Below are positions 1-5,540 of a DNA stretch of 5,540 nucleotides, piece after piece. The position numbers and the translations under genes were made by a program. Source of the stretch: Ignavibacteria bacterium UBA961 (GTDB lineage Bacteria; Bacteroidota; Ignavibacteria; Kapaibacteriales; UBA961); assembly GCA_002293005.1 (NCBI GenBank), contig DBCJ01000112.1, positions 1 through 5,540 on the forward strand, given 5' to 3'. Under the pieces are notes generated by a model. The model did not search any database, was not told the origin of the DNA, and was given only the letters and a program-made list of their open reading frames with translations. The first letter of the stretch is position 1, and each line of letters starts with the position of its first letter.

Positions 1-1683
1 ACAAGATTCGACGATAATCTCACCACACAAATCAATATCTATGGTGGTCCTGTTCGCGATGCCCTCGCTTATACCGGCATACCCAAAGCATGGATTCAGA
101 ATCCCGCGCTTCGTAGATCCAATCTCAATGGTTGGGCTTATGATTCAACAGGAAAAGCGATTTCTTGGTCAGGCACAAGACGCTTGCAAGAAATAGAAGA
201 ATTCTCTCAGCCACATTATGAAATATTGAATGATTGGTCTATCACCCCGAATCTTACACTCAAATCGACCCTCTTCTACTATACCGGTGATGGCTATTTT
301 GATTATGATGCATCTTGGGCGGATGCCGGCACATTGCGTCTTACTCCTGAATTTGGAGTAATAGGTAATCCAACAATTGGTAATGCCATTGTGCGAGGTT
401 TTGTTGGCAATCGTCATGGCGGGTGGATTCCACGACTCGTTTGGGAACATGGAAGTGGAAGACTCACGACAGGACTTGAAATTCGCTCACATCGTTCACT
501 TCATTGGGGCGCCGTACAATATGCGGAAGGTCTTCCCGAAGGATTCGATCCCGATTTCAAGATCTATCAATATAATGGCATGCGTACCATTCTCTCGGCA
601 TTTGCAAGAGAAGAATATCAAGTGAGCGATCGATTGATGCTTCAAGGTGAATTACAAGTCGTGCATCATCGATATGGAATTGAACAAGAAAAAGCCGGTA
701 ATACATTCACTTCATATCGTTCATCGAATGGCACAATGATTGGCAATGGCGATCAATTATTCTCCATCAATTATCTCTTTGCAAATCCACGCATCGGTAT
801 GCATTATGCTTTGAATGATAAAGAGCGCATCATTGCTTCACTTGCTTATACCTCAAGGGAGCCACGCATGAGAAATCTCTATGCCGCATCGGATTCCTAT
901 TTCGGTGCTATGCCACTCTTTGAGCAAATTGCAATCAATGATTCTACAAATGGCTATGACTTTTCGAAACCCCTTGTCAAGCCCGAATCCATGCTCAATC
1001 TCGAACTTGGTTGGCATCATACTTCTGAGTTTGAACGCTTTAGCATCACCGGTTATGCAATGGAATTTTTTGATGAGCTCGTGAAGAGTGGAAGACTCGA
1101 TATTTTCGGCGCTCCGATTGATGGCAATGCCCCGCGCACAAGACATATCGGGATAGAACTCGAAGGATGGAAATCATTCCCTATACACAATGGCAATGCA
1201 ATTGAAGTCGCTGGTAATCTAACGATGGGATATAATCGAATCGTGGATATGAATTACTTCACGGGTAATGGTGATGCAATTTCACTCAATGGCAATCGCA
1301 TCGCGGGCTTCCCTGATTTCATGGGGATGTTGCGCATCGGTTATCGCAATCAAACAACCGGCATATCACTTAATATGAGACATATCGGTTCATTCCGTTC
1401 CGATAATTTTGATGATGATCTCATTAATAATCAAGAATTGATCACCGATTTGCAAAACTCATTCAATGGCTATTATGCTGATAATATAGTGGATGCATAT
1501 ACCGTATTCGGTTTAGACATCGATCATTCCATCATGTCGATCGGCGGTCCAATGCAATCCCTCAGATTACGATTGCAAGTGCAAAATCTCTTCGATACGC
1601 TCTATGCATCGGGCGCGGAAGGAAAAGAATTCTTTCCCGGTCAAAGACGCATGATCATCTTTGGCGCAGAACTTGAATTGTGA
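1..1683 (+). CDS. TonB-dependent receptor, C-terminal part (5' end outside window)
   Basis: This is the outer-membrane beta-barrel of a TonB-dependent receptor, a family that imports siderophores, vitamins, glycans or similar ligands using energy from TonB-ExbB-ExbD. The frame is open from base 1, so the 560 residues seen are a C-terminal fragment; the signal peptide, any carboxypeptidase-like domain, the plug and the first strands lie to the left. A TTG at 184 is internal and should not be taken as the start. Near the left edge the residues YGGPVRDALAYTGIP, WAYDSTGK and QPHYEILNDW, followed by LFYYTGDGYFDYD, resemble the barrel of Bacteroidota-type receptors. Alternating polar and hydrophobic strands with Gly/Asn/Asp-rich loops follow throughout. 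The end carries the family's closing signature: VQNLFDTLYASG, then FFPGQRRMIIFGAELEL. No cysteine is visible, which suits a barrel. The last residue is Leu rather than the usual Phe. The ligand cannot be told from this part. The TGA stop touches the stop of the convergent methyltransferase gene. Confidence 0.93.
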   Translation, partial: TRFDDNLTTQINIYGGPVRDALAYTGIPKAWIQNPALRRSNLNGWAYDSTGKAISWSGTRRLQEIEEFSQPHYEILNDWSITPNLTLKSTLFYYTGDGYFDYDASWADAGTLRLTPEFGVIGNPTIGNAIVRGFVGNRHGGWIPRLVWEHGSGRLTTGLEIRSHRSLHWGAVQYAEGLPEGFDPDFKIYQYNGMRTILSAFAREEYQVSDRLMLQGELQVVHHRYGIEQEKAGNTFTSYRSSNGTMIGNGDQLFSINYLFANPRIGMHYALNDKERIIASLAYTSREPRMRNLYAASDSYFGAMPLFEQIAINDSTNGYDFSKPLVKPESMLNLELGWHHTSEFERFSITGYAMEFFDELVKSGRLDIFGAPIDGNAPRTRHIGIELEGWKSFPIHNGNAIEVAGNLTMGYNRIVDMNYFTGNGDAISLNGNRIAGFPDFMGMLRIGYRNQTTGISLNMRHIGSFRSDNFDDDLINNQELITDLQNSFNGYYADNIVDAYTVFGLDIDHSIMSIGGPMQSLRLRLQVQNLFDTLYASGAEGKEFFPGQRRMIIFGAELEL

Positions 1684-2868
1684 TTATTGTACTTCAAATG
1701 TCAGACATTTCAAGTATGAAGTTTCCGGCATAATCGGAAGTATCGGATGACATGGACTTTGTCCACCCGAATGAATCAATCGCAATGTACGATTCACTCT
1801 TTTTGATTCCGTCTGTACGATTTCAATCAGCATTTGCGCGCTCAAATGTTGAGAGCAACTTGCGCTCACCAGAAATCCACCTGGCCTGATGAGTTTCAGA
1901 GCTTGCCTATTGATTTCCGCATAGCCACGCTTGGCCCGAGCCAGTGTGGCTTTGCTTTTTGTGAAGGCAGGAGGATCGAGTATGATCATATCCCATGTTT
2001 TTCCGGCTTGAACAGAAGATTTAAGAAAATCGAATACATCCGCTTGTTCAAAATCGACATGTGAATACTTATTCAATTCCGCATTTCTTTTTGATGCTTC
2101 AATGGCTTGTTTTGCACTATCGATTCCAAGTACGGATTTCGCTCCACCTTTAGCGGCATGCAATGCGAAACCACCTTGATTGGTAAAACAGTCCAATACA
2201 TCGAGTCCGCTTGACAATTGCTCCACCCACTTTCGATTCAATCGCTGATCAAGAAAGTATCCTGTTTTTTGTCCATGCACGAGTGAAATCTCAAGCTGAA
2301 TATCATGTTCTTGAATATTGATATTGTCCGGAATCTCACCATACACAATATATTCCCCTTGCTGTAATCCCTCTTTGAGTCGAAGTGGTGAATCATGTTT
2401 TGCAATCACGCCTTTGAGACTGGGAAGAATTTCTTTCAATGCTGAAATGATCATGTCAATGCGAGCATCCATACCTGCAGACAAACATTGCATGGCACAA
2501 TAGTCGCCATAGCGATCAATGATCAAACCCGGTAATTCATCCGATTCACCAAAACACAATCGATACGAATTCATTGTAGGAAATACTCTCTCGCGAATTG
2601 CCAATGCGGAGCGAAGTCTATTCACAAAAAACTCGACATTCACATCTTCATGCGTGTGCAATAATCGAATGGCAATAGAACTATGAGCATTATAGAAACC
2701 GATTCCGCAATCATAGTCATAATCTGTCATGAGTCTGACAAGTGATCCCGCAGGCAATGGATCATGTTTTTTGAGTGATTCGGCAAAAACCCATGGATGA
2801 CCTTCTCTAATGCGACCATGCATTGAAGGAAGGAGTTTGAGTATTGGTATTTCGGCGTTTTGTGACAT
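1684..2868 (-). CDS. rlmI: Class I SAM-dependent rRNA methyltransferase, RlmI family (23S rRNA m5C)
   Basis: The gene encodes a 394-residue cytosolic enzyme of the RlmI (YccW, COG1092) type; the E. coli member is about 396 residues and makes m5C1962 in 23S rRNA. An N-terminal PUA-like RNA-binding region (about 8-80) includes GHPWVFAESL. A linker follows with FGESDELPGLIIDRYG (106-121). The Rossmann methyltransferase domain begins after the family hallmark GQKTGYFLDQR (199-209). It has SAM motif I VLDCFTNQGGFALHAA (224-239), GID (248-250), the motif IV region LDPPAF (297-302) and SASCSQHL (335-342), where Cys338 is the likely catalytic nucleophile. ATG at 2868 is chosen because AGGA lies 7 bases upstream and the PUA domain starts at once. 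A TTG at 2922 would add 18 residues of unlikely sequence and overlaps the predicted -33 element. The gene is divergent from the barrel gene and abuts the receptor gene end to end. The family is clear; the exact target base is inferred by homology. Confidence 0.93.
   Translation of the reverse strand: MSQNAEIPILKLLPSMHGRIREGHPWVFAESLKKHDPLPAGSLVRLMTDYDYDCGIGFYNAHSSIAIRLLHTHEDVNVEFFVNRLRSALAIRERVFPTMNSYRLCFGESDELPGLIIDRYGDYCAMQCLSAGMDARIDMIISALKEILPSLKGVIAKHDSPLRLKEGLQQGEYIVYGEIPDNINIQEHDIQLEISLVHGQKTGYFLDQRLNRKWVEQLSSGLDVLDCFTNQGGFALHAAKGGAKSVLGIDSAKQAIEASKRNAELNKYSHVDFEQADVFDFLKSSVQAGKTWDMIILDPPAFTKSKATLARAKRGYAEINRQALKLIRPGGFLVSASCSQHLSAQMLIEIVQTESKRVNRTLRLIHSGGQSPCHPILPIMPETSYLKCLTFEVQ
1687..1719. 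repeat. Near-perfect palindrome at convergent gene junction, possible bidirectional terminator
   Basis: AAATGTC (1696-1702) and GACATTT (1704-1710) are perfect inverted copies around a single central A at 1703. The symmetry continues outward past one C/C mismatch (1695/1711) with ACTT (1691-1694) against AAGT (1712-1715), so 11 of 12 positions match per arm. In + strand RNA four more pairs, two of them G-U, extend the stem to 1687-1719. The element begins 4 bases after the receptor stop codon and covers exactly the last 11 sense codons of the methyltransferase gene on the other strand. A hairpin there could end or stabilise transcripts from both sides. No T-run follows on either strand and the stem is AT-rich, so it is not a canonical intrinsic terminator. 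The inverted repeat is seen directly; its function is inferred. Confidence 0.45.
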
Positions 2869-2873
2869 CTTGA

Positions 2874-2882
2874 TTTCCTTTT
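2874..2882 (-). promoter_or_regulatory. Ribosome binding site of rlmI
   Basis: Read on the - strand, this is AAAAGGAAA. Its AGGA core (2876-2879) is 7 bases from the ATG at 2866-2868. It is the only convincing Shine-Dalgarno sequence at a gene start in this window, and it decides between the ATG at 2868 and the upstream in-frame TTG at 2922. Confidence 0.7.
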
Positions 2883-2889
2883 GAACATG

Positions 2890-2922
2890 CAAATCTATTG
2901 CTTTGCAATCGAACAGGTGCAA
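2890..2922 (-). promoter_or_regulatory. Putative Bacteroidota-type promoter of rlmI
   Basis: On the - strand TAGATTTG (2897 down to 2890) is an exact match to the Bacteroidota -7 element TAnnTTTG. A TTG at 2922-2920 sits 22 bases upstream, within the 17-23 base spacing reported for the -33 element in this phylum. The start point would fall near 2884, giving a leader of about 15 bases that just includes the ribosome binding site. The motif is short, so chance cannot be excluded; the position and strand fit well. Confidence 0.45.
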
Positions 2923-2950
2923 GAATCATCAATTATGCTAATTTGTGGTC

Positions 2951-4879
2951 ATGATTTCTCGATTCCTCAATATCATATTCTTCTTCTGCCTGCAGAGCGT
3001 CATTCTTCAAGCTCAACAAGAGCAAATATCACTCTTGAATGCATTTCCTTTGACAGACTCTCTGATGAAACAGCAAGAATGGAGATATGGAACAGATAAG
3101 ATCGCAAATACATTCTTGTTTTCATCCGATATGTTGATTCGGGACATTGCAATAACCGGAACGGAATATCTCTTCAAAAAGCGCTATCGGGGTTCCATCA
3201 TGCGAACCAATACAATAGCTGTTCAAGACAATATCACGGTGCAGGGTCTGCTAAAACATGAACTCTCGGATGCATTCCAAGCACTTGGTCAAATGCTCTA
3301 TAGCTCTCGCTCTGATTCTCGTGACATAGCTCTCCAATCAGCCAAAAGAATGGGTGGATATATAGGACTTGGGTATCAAGGAAATCTCTTTAGCGGAGAA
3401 GTATATGGTGGATTTGAAGCCAATGAGCAATTGGGGATCAAAGGCGGAGGTGCCTCTGCTTATGCGCATATCAGACATGTCCCTATTAATCTCAGCGAAG
3501 GATTGATGCTGCAAAGTGAGGGACGAGGACAATTCACCGCAATAGACAGCATGCGCAACATGGCCGATATTGATGTGATGTTGAGCGCATTTTCCTATCA
3601 GCAAAATGGAAGTCGCAATAGAATTTACATGCAAATTCGCAGTACCATGCTCAATAGAGATTTTTATTCTCCGCAAGGCAGTAATTCCGGGGCACTTGGG
3701 ATTGAAAGACGACTCGAACAAAGAAATAGAGCCGATGCTGATATAGGCATAGAAATCTTGCCAAAATTGTCAGCCACTTTCATGCTCAATGCCGAAATAG
3801 CAGATATCGCTCGATTCTTCAGAAATCCTATCACCGAATTCAGCAATACCGCAATCAATCGCAATTTGCAGGAATTCATCGTGAATGTGACCGGCTCGCT
3901 AAGTTATGATAATGAATCGGGGAATCGAATCACGGGAGGATTCTCATTATTCAATCGAGATGAAAAAAATGCCGTGAAACAAATCTTTGCAATTGACCAA
4001 GATCAATTGGACATCATACGCAAGCAGGAATTTCAGCGCGATAATGTGTCGAATAGATTTAGACTATTCTCATTCGGACAAATCATTCTCGGGAAAAATG
4101 ATACAATCGGTTATGATGCATCCGCCTCACTTCTGAGATATGATACGCCTAGTACCTCGAATAATGATGATCGAGATGAGCAAACCATCATCGCTTCCCT
4201 ATTTTGGAAAAGATCGATTGATGAGCATCTTACCATTTCACTGCTAGGTGGTTTGCAACAAACGCATTTCGTGTTCTTGAAGGCGGAGCGATCCTCACTC
4301 AGCAATAGAAATAGTAGTATTCGATTTGCACCCGGATTGCAATGGCGTTCTCGATCTCTTGAATTCAATCCACAATTTGAAGTTCTTGCAAATTATACCA
4401 TCTATGATTTTGAATTACCCGGAACGGCGTTTCGTAGTTTTAGTTTCAGACAATTCAGTTATCGCGATTCGATTCGCTATGTTTTTAGAAAAGATTGGTC
4501 AATCGAAGGTAATCTGTTTATCAGAAGATTTGATCGCGGCATCATGTCATGGTCCGAATTCTCCGAAACTCCCATTACCATGAGCACGGAACAGTTCTTC
4601 AAATTCCTTATGTTTGTTCCCGCGACTCGCATCATGCGCATCGGATTGGGTGGGAGATTTTATCAGCTCATACAGGAGCCAAATTCTCGTTCCATCGGAC
4701 AAAACACTTCTCAGCTCAATGCAAAAACATTGATTTATGGTCCTGAAATGTTTGCCCAAGCCCAATTTACCGATGGCAGTTCGATATCACTGCGTTCATG
4801 GTATGAATGGCAATTTTTTGGTGAATCATCGCGCAGGAATCAAATCAACTTATTTCTCCAAGCTTCATTATTTCTCTGA
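2951..4879 (+). CDS. Secreted outer-membrane beta-barrel-like protein, family not recognised
   Basis: This is a 642-residue exported protein of unknown function. The ATG at 2951 gives a good signal peptide: MISR, then the hydrophobic run FLNIIFFFCLQSVIL, with probable cleavage after Ala21 leaving QQEQ at the N-terminus. A GTG at 2945 would add only two residues, and an in-frame TAA at 2939-2941 rules out anything longer. From about residue 110 on, the protein shows repeated short alternating stretches with aromatic girdle residues, for example GGYIGLGYQG, SGEVYGGFEAN, RIYMQIRSTML, TISLLGGLQQTHFVFLK and SLRSWYEWQFF, separated by charged Asn/Asp/Arg/Ser-rich loops. It ends in INLFLQASLFL, like a closing barrel strand. 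By eye there are about 20 candidate strands. The mature part has no cysteine. I see no plug domain, TonB box, OmpA domain or sorting tail, so it is not a complete TonB receptor. It lies 5 bases before hisS and probably shares its transcript. No Shine-Dalgarno sequence precedes the ATG. Outer-membrane location is an inference from pattern. Confidence 0.8.
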   Translation: MISRFLNIIFFFCLQSVILQAQQEQISLLNAFPLTDSLMKQQEWRYGTDKIANTFLFSSDMLIRDIAITGTEYLFKKRYRGSIMRTNTIAVQDNITVQGLLKHELSDAFQALGQMLYSSRSDSRDIALQSAKRMGGYIGLGYQGNLFSGEVYGGFEANEQLGIKGGGASAYAHIRHVPINLSEGLMLQSEGRGQFTAIDSMRNMADIDVMLSAFSYQQNGSRNRIYMQIRSTMLNRDFYSPQGSNSGALGIERRLEQRNRADADIGIEILPKLSATFMLNAEIADIARFFRNPITEFSNTAINRNLQEFIVNVTGSLSYDNESGNRITGGFSLFNRDEKNAVKQIFAIDQDQLDIIRKQEFQRDNVSNRFRLFSFGQIILGKNDTIGYDASASLLRYDTPSTSNNDDRDEQTIIASLFWKRSIDEHLTISLLGGLQQTHFVFLKAERSSLSNRNSSIRFAPGLQWRSRSLEFNPQFEVLANYTIYDFELPGTAFRSFSFRQFSYRDSIRYVFRKDWSIEGNLFIRRFDRGIMSWSEFSETPITMSTEQFFKFLMFVPATRIMRIGLGGRFYQLIQEPNSRSIGQNTSQLNAKTLIYGPEMFAQAQFTDGSSISLRSWYEWQFFGESSRRNQINLFLQASLFL

Positions 4880-4884
4880 TCAAT

Positions 4885-5540
4885 ATGCAATCAATACGCG
4901 GAACAAAAGACATTCTCCCCAGTGAAATTCATGGCTGGCATATAGTCGAGGATCGCATCAGACATATCACAAGTCTCTATGGCTATCGCGAATTGCGTAA
5001 TCCGATCATGGAATATACAGAGGTCTTCAAGCGTGCTGTTGGTGAGGATACCGATATAGTAGGTAAGGAAATGTATTCTTTCCCGGATCGTGGGGGTGAT
5101 TCGATCACTTTGCGACCCGAGGCAACTGCCGCGGTTGTTCGTTCAGCCATTCAACATAATCTCACAGCACAACAGCAAATTGCGAGAGTCTATTATTCCG
5201 GACCATTCTTCCGTTATGAAAGACCCCAAAAAGGAAGACAAAGACAATTCCATCAATTTGGTTGTGAATTGCTTGGAGCATCAGGTCCTGAAGCAGATAT
5301 TGAAATCCTTGCCCTTGCTCATGATTTTCTTGAATCACTGGGAATCAAGTCCAGAGAATTGCATATCAATACATTGGCAACTCCGGAAATCAGACAGCAA
5401 TTCAAGCAGGAATTGATTTCATATTTTTCATCGCATCTTTCAGAATTATCCGAAGATTCTCAGTCTCGCCTGCAATCCAATCCATTACGCATTTTGGATT
5501 CCAAAAATCCCGGCGATAAAGCGCTATCTGCGAATGCACC
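4885..5540 (+). CDS. hisS: Histidyl-tRNA synthetase, N-terminal part (3' end outside window)
   Basis: HisRS charges tRNA-His with histidine in the cytosol as a class II synthetase dimer. The first 218 codons are present and the frame is still open at the right edge; the usual length is about 420-450 residues. The start MQSIRGTKDILPSE is the typical HisRS N-terminus. LRPEAT (76-81) corresponds to the E. coli LRPEGT histidine-contact segment, with Ala for Gly at 80. Motif 2 is FRYERPQKGRQRQFHQFGCE (109-128), with the ATP-binding Arg110 and the histidine-site residues Gln124 and Glu128 conserved by comparison with E. coli Arg113, Gln127 and Glu131. The stretch LQSNPLRILDSKNPGD (196-211) also fits the family. 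Motif 3, the LVRGLDYY segment and the anticodon-binding domain lie outside. The ATG is 5 bases after the barrel-protein stop with no clear Shine-Dalgarno, which suggests cotranscription and perhaps coupled translation. No T-box or other leader fits in the gap. Confidence 0.97.
   Translation, partial: MQSIRGTKDILPSEIHGWHIVEDRIRHITSLYGYRELRNPIMEYTEVFKRAVGEDTDIVGKEMYSFPDRGGDSITLRPEATAAVVRSAIQHNLTAQQQIARVYYSGPFFRYERPQKGRQRQFHQFGCELLGASGPEADIEILALAHDFLESLGIKSRELHINTLATPEIRQQFKQELISYFSSHLSELSEDSQSRLQSNPLRILDSKNPGDKALSANA

Noticed and set aside
184..186. TTG as a possible start of the receptor gene
   Set aside because: The same frame is open and clearly homologous to receptor barrel sequence back to base 1, so this is an internal Leu codon of a gene cut by the window edge.
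2880..2905. TTTG (2880-2883) with TTGCTTTG (2898-2905) as a + strand promoter
   Set aside because: The second box has one mismatch at a conserved position and the 14-base gap is shorter than the usual 17-23; too weak to annotate.
2869..2922. N-terminal extension of rlmI from the TTG at 2922
   Set aside because: The extra 18 residues do not resemble the family, and the segment holds the predicted promoter and the ribosome binding site for the ATG at 2868.
2939..2945. TAATTTG as a -7 element for the barrel gene
   Set aside because: It is one base short of TAnnTTTG, has no TTG at suitable distance upstream, and would start transcription at about the ATG itself.
2981..2989. Cys13 of the barrel protein as a lipoprotein cysteine
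   Set aside because: It lies within the hydrophobic core preceded by FFF, without the small residue expected before the cysteine, and a standard signal peptidase I site follows at Ala21.
3338..3721. 127-residue - strand open frame opposite the barrel gene
   Set aside because: It is antisense to a long, well-supported coding frame with a signal peptide and shows no domain or ribosome binding site of its own.
5090..5416. 108-residue + strand open frame inside hisS
   Set aside because: It is out of frame with the clearly conserved HisRS coding frame and has no recognisable domain.
1..5540. CRISPR array, insertion sequence, tRNA/rRNA, phage or defence genes
   Set aside because: Nearly all bases are covered by four well-supported housekeeping or envelope genes. 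I saw no spaced direct repeats, transposase motifs, terminal inverted repeats or RNA gene signatures.

Overview
The window looks like an ordinary chromosomal stretch from a Gram-negative bacterium, most likely of the Bacteroidota / Chlorobiota-Ignavibacteria group. The reasons are a TonB-dependent receptor of the large Bacteroidota type, a second outer-membrane barrel-like protein with a signal peptide ending in the QAQ style, a match to the Bacteroidota promoter element TAnnTTTG, and two of three visible gene starts lacking a Shine-Dalgarno sequence. Base use is moderately AT-rich and looks even across all genes. No sequence search was possible, so the taxonomic placement is an inference.

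Layout: (1) Positions 1-1683, + strand: the C-terminal 560 residues of a TonB-dependent receptor whose signal peptide, plug domain and first strands lie left of the window. (2) Positions 1684-2868, - strand: a complete RlmI-type 23S rRNA (cytosine-5) methyltransferase of 394 residues. It converges on the receptor gene with no base between the two stop codons, and a near-perfect palindrome (1687-1719) covers exactly its last 11 codons. (3) Positions 2869-2950: an 82-base divergent intergenic region with a plausible promoter and a ribosome binding site for the methyltransferase. (4) Positions 2951-4879, + strand: a 642-residue secreted, barrel-like outer-membrane protein that I do not recognise as a named family. 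(5) Positions 4885-5540, + strand: the first 218 codons of histidyl-tRNA synthetase (hisS), 5 bases after the barrel gene and running off the right edge.

The genes do not form an obvious pathway. The barrel gene and hisS probably share a transcript. The methyltransferase and the synthetase are both translation-related housekeeping functions but lie on opposite strands. I see no mobile element, CRISPR array, tRNA, rRNA, defence module or other sign of a new system. The points most worth checking are the palindrome at the convergent junction and the unrecognised barrel protein tied to an essential synthetase gene.
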